64,000 nucleotides of DNA from Mycobacterium colombiense (lineage in GTDB: Bacteria; Actinomycetota; Actinomycetes; Mycobacteriales; Mycobacteriaceae): contig NZ_QMEU01000003.1 of NCBI RefSeq assembly GCF_003284975.1, forward strand, positions 80,897 through 144,896, written 5' to 3'. The notes beneath the pieces were generated by a model. That model had not been told where the DNA came from and searched no databases. It was given only the letters and a program-made list of their open reading frames with translations. Numbering within the stretch: the first letter of the stretch is position 1; each line of letters starts with the position of its first letter. A program made the translations under genes and the position numbers. This document shows positions 25,275-33,211 of this stretch, in pieces.

Positions 25275-26147
25275 ATGGCTGAGACTCAAGCACCTAAGTT
25301 AGGATTCATCGGCCTGGGAAATTTGGGTGCGCCGATGGCCAAGCGGCTCGTCGAGTGGCCCGGCGGCCTGATTGTTTTCGACGTAAGATCCAACACGACA
25401 ACGCCGTTCGCCCAAGCCGGCGCCGAGGTGGCCAGGACCGCGCGCGACGTGGCGGTCGCCGACATCATCAGTGTCATGGTGCTCAACGACGATCAAGTCC
25501 GCGGCGTGGTGGCCGACCTCACCGCTCACGCCAAACCCGGTACCGTCATCGCGATACATTCCACGATCGACCACAACACTGCGTCCGAACTGGCAAAGGA
25601 GCTCCAAGCCAAGGGTATTCAGCTCATCGATGCGCCGGTAAGCGGTGGTGTGGAGGCCGTCAAGACGGGTGCACTCGCTGTCATGGTGGGCGCGGACCGG
25701 GAGACCTACGAACGGGTCAAGCCGGCGTTCAAACAGTGGGCGTCGATGGTCGTCCATGCCGGCGAGCCGGGCGCCGGCACACGAATGAAGCTGGCGCGCA
25801 ACATGCTGACCTTCACTTCCTTCGCGGCCGCTTGTGAGGCGATGCAGCTGGCCGAACGTGCGGGCCTCGATGTTCAAGCGTTGGGTCGTATTGTGCGTCA
25901 TACAGACGTACAAAGCGGTGGCGCCGGCGCCATGATGTTTCGCGACGACATGAGCCGCCCACTCGACCCGGATCATTTTCTCTACCAGCCGTTCATGCAC
26001 ACCTGCGCGCTGGGAGAGAAGGATCTCAGCCTGGCGCTACGTCTTGGCAGGGAACTGGACGTCGATCTTCCGCTGGCCGAAATCGCCTTACGGAATCTGG
26101 CGGAAGGGCTAGGAGTTCCGCACTCGACTGTCGCGGATTCTCCCTGA
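25275..26147 (+). CDS. 3-hydroxyisobutyrate-dehydrogenase-family oxidoreductase (beta-hydroxyacid dehydrogenase)
   Basis: 290 residues. The Rossmann motif is GFIGLGNLGAPMA, the substrate-binding motif is IDAPVSGGVEAV, and the catalytic Lys lies in GAGTRMKLARNML. The C-terminal all-alpha domain is intact. It oxidises a beta-hydroxy acid (3-hydroxyisobutyrate, tartronate or similar) with NAD(P)+. The second ATG is used because GAGGAGG is 7 nt upstream of it, whereas the first ATG abuts the ribosome site. Follows the thiolase-like gene by 45 bp; may process a branched C3-C4 product of cleavage. Confidence 0.9.
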   Translation: MAETQAPKLGFIGLGNLGAPMAKRLVEWPGGLIVFDVRSNTTTPFAQAGAEVARTARDVAVADIISVMVLNDDQVRGVVADLTAHAKPGTVIAIHSTIDHNTASELAKELQAKGIQLIDAPVSGGVEAVKTGALAVMVGADRETYERVKPAFKQWASMVVHAGEPGAGTRMKLARNMLTFTSFAAACEAMQLAERAGLDVQALGRIVRHTDVQSGGAGAMMFRDDMSRPLDPDHFLYQPFMHTCALGEKDLSLALRLGRELDVDLPLAEIALRNLAEGLGVPHSTVADSP

Positions 26148-26179
26148 ACCGGTGACGCGGATAACTCGAGGCCATCGGG

Positions 26180-26773
26180 TCAGCGCGTCGCCAGGCCACT
26201 CATCAACGTGTCTATTAGCCCGTCGTAACGTCCGATCGTCTCGCCAACCGTCGTTGTGACGCTGAGCATGCGATATAGCGTGGCTCCAATCAATGCGTCA
26301 GCGGCAGCTTCGATGTCGGCATCGGCGCGAATTTGACTGCACGCGATTCCGGTTTGCAACCGCTGCATCACCGCGTCGTGGAAGCGGCCAGTAAGTTGTT
26401 GGTACAAGGTGTCGCGGTCTTGAAGGTTCTCAGCCGCGGCAGCGGCAAGAGCGCGGACGAGTGCGATGTTCTCCGGGGCGGCACTGAGCGCGGCAGATTC
26501 GTGCATCCAAGTCCTCAAATCTTCGACCGTGTCTCCCGTATCAGGAAGCGTGAAGTCGGCTTGCGCATAGGCCTGCATTACCGCTTCGGCCACCAAAGGA
26601 GCTTTCGACGGCCACCGTCTATAAACCGTTTGCGTTCCCACTCCGGCATTGGCGGCAACCTTGTCCATTGACACCCCGCCGTACCCCACTTCCACCAGCA
26701 GGCTGCGGGTGGCGTCAAGGATCGCCTCATGCACAGCCGCGCTACGCGGTCGCCCTCGGCGGTTTTGGCTCAC
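26180..26773 (-). CDS. TetR/AcrR-family regulator
   Basis: 197 residues. RRGRPRSAAVHEAILDATRS, then MDKVAANAGVGTQTVYRRW as the HTH; the C-terminal part matches the common TetR_C domain (ALAAAAAENLQDRDTLYQQL). It is unrelated in detail to the three other TetRs in the region. Divergent from the SDR-DoxX-P450 operon and most likely its repressor. Two palindromes in the intergenic region are candidate operators: one near its own start, one nearer the P450 operon. ATG start. Confidence 0.9.
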   Translation of the reverse strand: MSQNRRGRPRSAAVHEAILDATRSLLVEVGYGGVSMDKVAANAGVGTQTVYRRWPSKAPLVAEAVMQAYAQADFTLPDTGDTVEDLRTWMHESAALSAAPENIALVRALAAAAAENLQDRDTLYQQLTGRFHDAVMQRLQTGIACSQIRADADIEAAADALIGATLYRMLSVTTTVGETIGRYDGLIDTLMSGLATR

Positions 26774-26783
26774 GTCACGACCC

Positions 26784-26796
26784 TAAAGCAACTTTA
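26784..26796. promoter_or_regulatory. Short perfect palindrome upstream of TetR gene
   Basis: TAAAG-caa-CTTTA, a perfect 5-3-5 inverted repeat only 10 bp upstream of the TetR start codon. An autoregulatory site is possible; alternatively it is part of the promoter's AT-rich region. Confidence 0.35.
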
Positions 26797-26865
26797 AAGC
26801 CCCTGAGTCGTCTGTCTGGGCGAGGCACTTTGCCTGTGTACATGGGCGGCGCAACGTGCGATGAT

Positions 26866-26888
26866 TTACGAGAAAAATAATCTCGTAA
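26866..26888. promoter_or_regulatory. Perfect 8-7-8 inverted repeat, probable TetR operator
   Basis: TTACGAGA-N7-TCTCGTAA, a perfect dyad with an AT-rich spacer, between the TetR at 26773 and the SDR-DoxX-P450 operon starting at 26975. Eight-base arms and 7-base spacer match the geometry of the AATTGAAC sites but not their sequence, consistent with a different TetR. It sits about 87 bp before the SDR start, a promoter-overlapping distance. Confidence 0.6.
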
Positions 26889-26974
26889 TAGTGGCCGCCC
26901 GTTCAAACAGCCGGATTAGAGCGGGTGATGAGTAGGTCCGGACTGGGACTTCGCGTCGAGCAGAAAGGTAGCGA

Positions 26975-27829
26975 GTGCGCGAATTGTGTGTCATCACCGG
27001 AGCTGCGGGTGGCATCGGACTCGCCGCAGCGAAGATCGTCGGACGCGACCACTCGGTCGTCATCAGCGATGTCAGTGAAGCCCGTCTCGACGCGGCGGCG
27101 ACGGAACTACGGTCACTCGGCGTCGAGTGCAAGCCCGTCGTGGTTGACGTCACCAACCATGACTCTGTCGCCGAGTTGGTCTGCGAATCAGAGGCATTCG
27201 GTACGGTTGCCTCGGTCATCCACACCGCAGGGGTGAGTCCCAGCATGGGTTCAGCCGAGCTGATCATCCGGATCAATGCGCTGGGCACGGTCAACGTGAA
27301 CGAAGCTTTCTACCGACTCCTGGAGGAAGGCTTTGCGATCGTCAACGTTGCGTCGATGGCGGCGCACACCTTTCCGCGAGTGTTAGTACCTAAAGGGCGT
27401 TTCAAGTACGCGCTGCGCAACCAGGACGTCTTCGTGAAGAAGATGACATCGGCGTGCAACGTCGTGCCTACCAAGATGCGGCCAGGGTTCGCATATTCGA
27501 TCAGCAAGAACTTCGTAACGTGGTACTGCTCCTCACAGGCGGCCAGGTTCGGCGAGCGCGGCGGAAGAATTGTCTCGGTATCTCCTGGCACCATCGACAC
27601 ACCCATGGGGAGATTGGAGGAACGAGCCGGCTCGGGAGCGATGTTGCATTATGCCGCGTTGAAGCGGTTCGGCAGACCCGAGGAAGTCGCAGAACTTTTG
27701 GCTTTCTGCGCGGACACGAAGGCCAGCTATATGACTGGCGTCGATATCGCCTGCGACGGCGGCGTTCTCGCGGCGTTCACGATGAGAGACATGATCGCCG
27801 TGGCTCGCAACACCCGGCAACTTCAATGA
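26975..27829 (+). CDS. SDR with long insertion before the catalytic tyrosine (3-alpha-HSD/carbonyl-reductase-like)
   Basis: 284 residues. CVITGAAGGIGLAAAK, HTAGV (NAG equivalent), Ser in VNVASMAAH, and YSISK. About 47 residues separate Ser and Tyr instead of 13, through an insert rich in Lys and Arg (LVPKGRFKYALRNQDVF and on). Such an insertion is a known feature of Comamonas 3-alpha-hydroxysteroid dehydrogenase/carbonyl reductase, which suggests a sterol or cyclic-alcohol substrate. GTG start with AGAAAGG 6 nt upstream. ATGA overlap with the membrane protein gene. Confidence 0.85.
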   Translation: MRELCVITGAAGGIGLAAAKIVGRDHSVVISDVSEARLDAAATELRSLGVECKPVVVDVTNHDSVAELVCESEAFGTVASVIHTAGVSPSMGSAELIIRINALGTVNVNEAFYRLLEEGFAIVNVASMAAHTFPRVLVPKGRFKYALRNQDVFVKKMTSACNVVPTKMRPGFAYSISKNFVTWYCSSQAARFGERGGRIVSVSPGTIDTPMGRLEERAGSGAMLHYAALKRFGRPEEVAELLAFCADTKASYMTGVDIACDGGVLAAFTMRDMIAVARNTRQLQ

Positions 27830-28152
27830 ACGACACAATGACTCGTCGTTCGGAAAGGGGCCGCAAACGGTGCGTCGCTGTCATTGTTGCCATGATCGGT
27901 GTTGCACATTTCTGCGTTCCACGGTTCTTCGACCCCATCAACCGCCTCGGCTTTGCCGAACACGCGCGCATGTTCACCTACATCAATGGTGCCATCGAAA
28001 CGACGATCGGGGTCATGATGGCGAATCCTCGAATGAGTCGGCAGTCGACCATCGTATCTGCTTGTTACGTCATTCATTTGACGACCAACATCGTCTGCAA
28101 TCAGGTTCGAATTCGGCGCGGAGGCAGTCAGGGGAGCCGGTGGCTCGGGTAG
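27826..28152 (+). CDS. Small DoxX-like membrane protein
   Basis: 108 residues with three or four hydrophobic segments: CVAVIVAMIGVAHFCVP, TYINGAIETTIGVMMA and STIVSACYVIHLTTNIVC. The pattern GVAHFCVPRFFDPIN...ARMFTYINGAIE resembles small DoxX-type integral membrane proteins of actinobacteria. The start ATG overlaps the SDR stop (ATGA) and the P450 follows 11 bp later. Function unknown; it could handle substrate entry or local membrane redox for the P450. Confidence 0.7.
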   Translation: MNDTMTRRSERGRKRCVAVIVAMIGVAHFCVPRFFDPINRLGFAEHARMFTYINGAIETTIGVMMANPRMSRQSTIVSACYVIHLTTNIVCNQVRIRRGGSQGSRWLG

Positions 28153-28163
28153 GGGCAGAGAAA

Positions 28164-29456
28164 ATGTCGATCAGTCAGACCGCCCAAGGGGTTGCCGAAG
28201 CCATTAGGCCGTTCAGTAATGCCGTTCGGATGAACCTCGCTGCCGCGATACGCACCCGCCGACGCGGCTACGACGCTTGGACGGGCGCGGTGAATACAGA
28301 CTATGACCCACAGAATCCGATCACCGCTGCCCAACCATTCGACGCCTACCGGGCTCTACACAGAAGCGGCCGCGTGCACTACAACCCCAGGCGAGCCACC
28401 TGGATCGTCAGCCGACTCGACGACGTGCGAGCTGCACTGCGCGACACCGATCAGGTCACCAGTACGCAAGGGGTCACCCGATTGAGGATGTCGGCACCGC
28501 TCGCGGTGCTGACCGACGGTGAAGAACACACCCGACTCCGTAAGCAGATTCAGCCGGGATTCAGCAAGGGAGCCATGAGCGCATGGCAGGAAATCGTCGA
28601 GAAGCTGGCTGTGGAACTTGTCTCCGACCTGTTGAACAACCCCGGCTGCGATGTCGTGCAGCACTTGGCGATACCGATGCCGATCCGTCTGATCGCGCAG
28701 ATCCTCGGGGTACCCGAAGGCGACGTCAATGACTTCCGGCGGTGGTCAGAAAACGCTGTGAAAGTCATGGAATTCACCCCGACACGCCTCGCAGAGGCTG
28801 TCAGATCCATATCCGCGATGGTGGCGTTGCAGCGCTACTTCGTGAAGCAATTCGCAGAGGGTGGGCTAAAGGGATCGGGCACTGTGCTGGGGCGACTCCT
28901 CCAACACAACACCGATGGCAGTCTCACCGATCGTCAGCTTTGGCTGATCGCGATTCACCTGTTGATCGCCGGGAATGAAACGACCACGAACCTTCTCGGT
29001 GGAATGTTCGACACTCTCGCCCGTCACTCCGATCAGTACGACTTGATCCGCGCCAACCCCGACCTCGTCCCGATCGCCGTCGAGGAGCAACTTCGCATCA
29101 CGACCCCGATACAAAACCTCTACCGTTACACCCGCGCCGACTATCAAATCGGCGGCGTCACCATCCCCTCCGGATCACGCCTCCTTTTGTCCTTCGGGGC
29201 GGCGAATCGCGACCCGGCAGTCTTCGACCAACCTGACGAGTACCGCGCCGACCGCAACCCGCGAGCTCACGTCGCTTTCGGCTACGGCGCACACATGTGC
29301 ATAGGAGCGCCACTGGCTCGAATGGAAGCCCAAGCCGTGCTGCGACAACTCGTCACCCACGTCAAACGGATCGCTCCCGGCGGCCCCACAGAATGGTCGA
29401 CCCATAGTTCGTTACGCGGTCCGACCCACCTACCGCTCCACCTGACGCCAGCCTGA
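28164..29456 (+). CDS. Cytochrome P450
   Basis: 430 residues, all P450 landmarks: I-helix LLIAGNETTTN, K-helix E-x-x-R in VEEQLRI, and the haem loop FGYGAHMCIGAPLARME with the haem-ligand Cys near residue 379. Soluble bacterial type, hydroxylating an aliphatic or alicyclic substrate with electrons from a ferredoxin and reductase; none is encoded nearby. ATG chosen with AGGGG 8 nt upstream. Last gene of the TetR-controlled SDR-DoxX-P450 operon and last gene before the tRNA boundary. The SDR may oxidise the alcohol that the P450 makes. Confidence 0.95.
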   Translation: MSISQTAQGVAEAIRPFSNAVRMNLAAAIRTRRRGYDAWTGAVNTDYDPQNPITAAQPFDAYRALHRSGRVHYNPRRATWIVSRLDDVRAALRDTDQVTSTQGVTRLRMSAPLAVLTDGEEHTRLRKQIQPGFSKGAMSAWQEIVEKLAVELVSDLLNNPGCDVVQHLAIPMPIRLIAQILGVPEGDVNDFRRWSENAVKVMEFTPTRLAEAVRSISAMVALQRYFVKQFAEGGLKGSGTVLGRLLQHNTDGSLTDRQLWLIAIHLLIAGNETTTNLLGGMFDTLARHSDQYDLIRANPDLVPIAVEEQLRITTPIQNLYRYTRADYQIGGVTIPSGSRLLLSFGAANRDPAVFDQPDEYRADRNPRAHVAFGYGAHMCIGAPLARMEAQAVLRQLVTHVKRIAPGGPTEWSTHSSLRGPTHLPLHLTPA

Positions 29457-29857
29457 CCGACCCTTCCGCGCGAGAAAGGCGGCAGGAACGGATGTCCCCC
29501 TGCAACCCCCCATCCGCAGGTATTGCCTATTCCCCGTCGAATTCGCTGACCTGGTCTTGGATCCAGAGCGTCAATCAAAACATTGCATTGCCATCGAGGG
29601 TGCGTGCGGCTACAGCGCACAGCTGTCACATTCATTCCGGCTGGGTGGTCCACTGTTGATGGAGGCGCAGCGCGTCAAGGGGGGCGACTCTGGCGCGCCC
29701 CAGCTATCCCGATACTGGGTCGCTACAGTCGCAACAACTGCGCTGGCTAGTGCTGGCACGCGCTACAGAAGATCACACGGAGATCGCACGGAGATCGCAT
29801 GCGCCGACTCGCGCGTACGCTCCAAAATGGCCTCTGAACAGGTAATTTATCAGGTTG
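29457..29857. other. 401-bp region without a gene; three 11-bp tandem repeats near the tRNA
   Basis: No convincing coding sequence. A weak frame across it ends in the peptide-like PPAGFEPAT pattern that comes from the tRNA itself and is spurious. At 29771-29803 there are three consecutive 11-mers of the form GATCrCAyGsr (two copies read GATCACACGGA and GATCGCACGGA). Short direct repeats about 55 bp from a tRNA 3' end resemble arm-type integrase sites, but no integrase or recombinase remnant is recognisable. Confidence 0.5.
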
Positions 29858-29930
29858 TGCCCCCGGCAGGATTCGAACCTGCGACACCGGCTTTAGGAGA
29901 GCCGTGCTCTATCCCCTGAGCTACGAGGGC
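29858..29930 (-). tRNA. tRNA-Arg (anticodon CCU)
   Basis: 73 nt, complete cloverleaf. The acceptor stem GCCCTCG pairs with CGGGGGC (one G-U), discriminator A; the D arm is AGCTCAGGGGATAGAGCA; the anticodon stem CGGCT/AGCCG holds the loop CTCCTAA, so the anticodon is CCT; the T arm is GCAGG-TTCGAAT-CCTGC. No CCA is encoded. It reads AGG codons, rare in this GC-rich genome. Its 3' end points to the accessory region on the left, a standard island insertion geometry. Confidence 0.97.
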
Positions 29931-29978
29931 GGACGGGCCTGAGCTTACCGGCAGTTCGACCCCTGAATCGCCACGGCG

Positions 29979-30803
29979 TCAGCGCAGTTCGGCGATCACC
30001 TTCGAGAAGTTCTCGATGTTGTTGTCCTGCACGGTGAAGGACGAGACGCCGTACTTCTCCCGGTACCCGGACAAGGTGTCGGCGATCTCGCGCGGCGAAC
30101 CGCTGAGCACCGAGGGCTGCGACAGGATCTCCTCGTCGGACAGGTCCGGCGAATAGGCGCGGGTCAGCTTTAAGTCGGGCTCGGTCTCGCCGGCCCGCGG
30201 CATCGCCGTGATGGCCAGATTCAGCTCCAGCGAGTCGAACCGATCTCCGGCGGCCTTGCGGACGAAGTCGACCCGCTCGGCGAAGGGGTCCTCGACGTCG
30301 CGCACCCTGGATCCGGTCAGCCCGATGATGTCGGCGTTGCGGGCGGCGATGGTCAGCACCCGATCGCCGTTGCCGGCGATGATCAGCGGCGTCGTCGGGT
30401 GATGTTGCTTCAGATAGCCGGTCATGTGTTCGAGGTAGTCGACCCGCTCGCGGGCGCTGGGATACGGGATCTCCGCGGCTTCGAACTCCTCGCGGACGTA
30501 ACCGGTGCCCAGTCCGATCTCCAGGCGGCCGTCGCTGAGCAGGTCCAGAGCCTGCATGTCCCGGCTGAGCAGGGCCGGCTTGTAGAACGCGGAATTGAGC
30601 ACATACATGCTCAGCCGCAGCGTCGTGGTGACCATCGCGACCGCGGTCAGCGTCGGGAAGGGCGCGGCGGCACCCAAATGGTCGGGCACGCAAAGAATGT
30701 CGAAGCCGGCGTCCTCAGCGCGCTTGGCCCTGTCCAGCAGGGCCTCGCGCGACTTGAAGAACCGCATGCTCATTCCGAAGCGAAAATCCTTGGCCACCAA
30801 CAC
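29979..30803 (-). CDS. LLM-class F420-dependent oxidoreductase
   Basis: 274 residues, luciferase-like barrel: RFGMSMRFFKSREALLDRA, EDAGFDILCVPDHLGAAAPF, LSDGRLEIGLGTGYV (the GLGTGY loop of F420-type enzymes). Resembles the mycobacterial short LLM family annotated as F420-dependent (MSMEG_2516-like). It would transfer a hydride between F420 and an unknown substrate. The GTG start is 7 bp from the stop of the upstream gene (30811), so it ends the operon mntH - GGCT/PGA hydrolase - LLM. Cofactor is inferred from family only. Confidence 0.87.
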   Translation of the reverse strand: MLVAKDFRFGMSMRFFKSREALLDRAKRAEDAGFDILCVPDHLGAAAPFPTLTAVAMVTTTLRLSMYVLNSAFYKPALLSRDMQALDLLSDGRLEIGLGTGYVREEFEAAEIPYPSARERVDYLEHMTGYLKQHHPTTPLIIAGNGDRVLTIAARNADIIGLTGSRVRDVEDPFAERVDFVRKAAGDRFDSLELNLAITAMPRAGETEPDLKLTRAYSPDLSDEEILSQPSVLSGSPREIADTLSGYREKYGVSSFTVQDNNIENFSKVIAELR

Positions 30804-30810
30804 TCTCCGT

Positions 30811-31884
30811 TCAACGATGCAATATCGACCAACTGCGGGCGGCGTCGGCCAACCCCTGGATCAGGGCGCTGGTGACCGACGACAAACCGTCGTCACCCGG
30901 CAGCGGGCTGCGCGGGCTGATCCCGCGGACCCGCGCCGAGAGCTCCAGCTGGGTTCCACCGGCGCGCACCCGGTTCACCGGGTTGCGCGGATGCAGGCCA
31001 CGCAGTTCCGGTGGGATCTCGTCGAGGTCGGTGATCAACTGGTAGCCGGCCAGCCGGACGTGCCGGGTCAGGTGGGCGGCCAGCGCCCGGTTGCGGCCCC
31101 CCGCCAGTAGCTGGGTGCTGCGCCCGTCGCGGCCATATCCGTGCACCGACACCGCGACGTCGACATGGTCGAGGAACTCGGCGAGCCGAGCTGACTCGGC
31201 CCGATCGAACAGGGCCGACGCCAGGTGGTGCGGATAGTGGTCGGGATGGCGCACCACATACACCGACGCGCCGGCCGCCTCGGCGGCGCGTTCGGCGATC
31301 ACGTCCGTCATCTCTTCGAGCCCACCGCCGTGGATCGCCAAAAAGCCAAAACGCGAACGTAATTGGCAGCTCTCCGTCACCCCGGGCTCGCGCAGCAATG
31401 CCGAAAGCGATTGCGGTCCAGGCCCGGACGTCGGCGACTTCGGGCGGGGCCAGCCGGCCGGATCCCAGCGGCGCAAGAAGTCGACCCAGCGTTGCGGCAA
31501 CCCGTGCTGGGTGGCGCCGTCGATGATCTTGGGTAAGTAGCCCGGCCGGGGCGGGCCCGGCGTCACCCGGTGGTCGATGTACACCCAGGCCGGCGCCGGC
31601 CCGTCGTCGGTGTGCACGGTCATTTCGTCGCGCCGGTAGCGCACCGGCACACCCTCGGCGCTGTCCAGGGTCGCCAAGTCACCGTCGGAGATCTGCCAGA
31701 CCACCCCGTACACCTGGTTACCGGCGAGCGGTTCGACGGTGGCCACGCCGCGCTGATTGATCAGCCAGTCGTGATCGGCCAGCACGGCCGTCCGCGGATC
31801 CGCGGCGTCGGGACAGCGCTGCGCCATCTGACGGACGCATAGGTTCGACCCGTATGCGAAGTACAGATGCCGGCGGGCCGGCAT
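30811..31884 (-). CDS. Gamma-glutamylcyclotransferase-like domain fused to poly-gamma-glutamate hydrolase domain
   Basis: 357 residues, two domains. Residues 1-145 have the GGCT/AIG2 signature: YFAYGSNLCVRQM (YGSN 11-14), YGVVWQISDGDLATLDSAEG with the catalytic Glu at about 77, and YLPKIIDGATQHGLP. Residues about 175-357 match the phage-type poly-gamma-glutamate hydrolase (DUF867) family: AIHGGGLEEMT (185-193), VVRHPDHYPHHLAS, VSVHGYG and HPRNPVNR. Both halves act on gamma-glutamyl bonds in known relatives. No signal peptide. ATG follows directly on the mntH stop. It matches the position of Rv0923c from memory. True substrate unknown. Confidence 0.85.
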   Translation of the reverse strand: MPARRHLYFAYGSNLCVRQMAQRCPDAADPRTAVLADHDWLINQRGVATVEPLAGNQVYGVVWQISDGDLATLDSAEGVPVRYRRDEMTVHTDDGPAPAWVYIDHRVTPGPPRPGYLPKIIDGATQHGLPQRWVDFLRRWDPAGWPRPKSPTSGPGPQSLSALLREPGVTESCQLRSRFGFLAIHGGGLEEMTDVIAERAAEAAGASVYVVRHPDHYPHHLASALFDRAESARLAEFLDHVDVAVSVHGYGRDGRSTQLLAGGRNRALAAHLTRHVRLAGYQLITDLDEIPPELRGLHPRNPVNRVRAGGTQLELSARVRGISPRSPLPGDDGLSSVTSALIQGLADAARSWSILHR

Positions 31885-33111
31885 TCAGCCGGTCACCGTC
31901 AGCCAGATGAGCACCACGTTAAGCAGACTAATCAATACGCCGACGGCCCAGCCGAGAATGGTGGTGATGCGGTGGTTGACGTCGCCGCCCATCAGGCCGC
32001 GATCGCTGGTCAGCTTGATCAAAGGCAGCACCGCAAAAGGGATTCCGAACGACAACACCACCTGAGACAGCACCAGCGCGCGGGTGGGATCGAACCCCAC
32101 CGCCAGGATCACCAGGGCGGGCACCAGGGTGATCAACCGGCGCGCCACCATGGGGACCGAGCGGTGCAGCAACCCCTGCATGATCATGGCGCCGGCGTAG
32201 GCGCCCACCGACGACGACGCCAGACCCGACGCGAGCAGCCCGACCGCGAACAGCACCGCGATGGCCGCGCCCAGCGTGTTGTGGATCGCGGAATAGGCGC
32301 CCTCGATGGAGGCGCTCACGTCGCGGTGCTGCAGGTTGACCGCGGCGATGATCAGCATGACGGCGTTCACCGTGCCGGCCACAGTCATCGCCAGCACGAC
32401 GTCCCAGCGGGTGATGCGCAACAACAGGCGCCGATGCGATCCCTCGTCGGGATGTCCGTGCCGGTCCAGGACCAGGCCCGAATGCATGTAGACCGCGTGC
32501 GGCATGACGGTGGCACCCAGGATGGCGGCCGCCAACAGCACACTTTCCGTGCCGCGGAACCGGGGGACCAGGCCGCCGAGCATCTCCTCCGGAGGGGCGG
32601 TCTTGACGAAGAAGCTCGCCGCGAACCCGACCGCGATCACCAGCAGCAGACCGGTGATGACGCGCTCGAAGATGATCTGTCCGCGCCGGTCTTGAATCCC
32701 CAACAGCAGCAGGGCGACCAGGCCGGTGATCACGCCGCCCACCAGCAGCGGCAGGTTGAACAGAATGTGTAAGGCGATGGCCCCGCCGACGACCTCGGCC
32801 GCATCGGTGGCGATGGCCACCAGTTCGGCCTGAGCCCAGTAGACGAGCCGCGCCGGGCGGCCCATCCGCTTGCCGATCGTGGCGGGCAGGGAGCGCCCGG
32901 TGACCAGCCCCAGCTTCGCCGACAGGTACTGCACCAGCCCCGCCAGCACGTTAGCCGCCACGATCACCCACAACAGCAGGTAGCCGTACTGCGAGCCGGC
33001 GCTGACGTTGGCCGCGACGTTTCCGGGGTCGACGTAGGCGATCGCGGCGACGAACGCGGGGCCGAGCAAGTACCAGTTGCCCTTGAGCGAGCCCTGGGTG
33101 CGCTGCCCCAA
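31885..33111 (-). CDS. mntH: NRAMP-family divalent metal (Mn2+/Fe2+) transporter
   Basis: 408 residues with about 11 membrane helices. The family metal-site motifs are DPGN in helix 1 (AAIAYVDPGNVAAN, residues 28-31) and MPHAVYMHSG in helix 6 (the M-P-H motif). It imports Mn2+ with protons across the inner membrane. TTG start: an in-frame stop lies just upstream and GAGG is 8 nt before it, so no other start is available. A 6-12-6 inverted repeat sits 16 bp upstream, a candidate metal-regulator site. Orthologue of Rv0924c by synteny. Confidence 0.95.
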   Translation of the reverse strand: MGQRTQGSLKGNWYLLGPAFVAAIAYVDPGNVAANVSAGSQYGYLLLWVIVAANVLAGLVQYLSAKLGLVTGRSLPATIGKRMGRPARLVYWAQAELVAIATDAAEVVGGAIALHILFNLPLLVGGVITGLVALLLLGIQDRRGQIIFERVITGLLLVIAVGFAASFFVKTAPPEEMLGGLVPRFRGTESVLLAAAILGATVMPHAVYMHSGLVLDRHGHPDEGSHRRLLLRITRWDVVLAMTVAGTVNAVMLIIAAVNLQHRDVSASIEGAYSAIHNTLGAAIAVLFAVGLLASGLASSSVGAYAGAMIMQGLLHRSVPMVARRLITLVPALVILAVGFDPTRALVLSQVVLSFGIPFAVLPLIKLTSDRGLMGGDVNHRITTILGWAVGVLISLLNVVLIWLTVTG

Positions 33112-33126
33112 CGTGCCGACCTCGAT

Positions 33127-33150
33127 TCACTTCACCGAATAAGAAAGTGA
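33127..33150. promoter_or_regulatory. Inverted repeat upstream of mntH, candidate metalloregulator site
   Basis: TCACTT-N12-AAGTGA, perfect 6-bp arms, 16 bp before the mntH start codon. MntR-type regulators control mntH in mycobacteria and bind inverted repeats near the promoter. The match to any known MntR consensus was not verified. Confidence 0.35.
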
Positions 33151-33211
33151 GGGTAGTCGAACATCTGGGCGCCACCCGCAGCGGCTAGGGCGTTTCCCAG
33201 CCATTTGGGCG

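Noticed and set aside
29457..29857. Integrase remnant next to tRNA-Arg
   Set aside because: No tyrosine- or serine-recombinase motif in any frame; only short repeats were seen.
29557..29919. Small plus-strand frame ending PPAGFEPAT and on
   Set aside because: The C-terminal peptide is a known artefact of reading through a tRNA gene; the rest has no similarity or ribosome site.
33112..33211. Mn2+ riboswitch (yybP-ykoY) in front of mntH
   Set aside because: Only 100 bp between genes with no matching conserved loops; the inverted repeat is better explained as a protein site.
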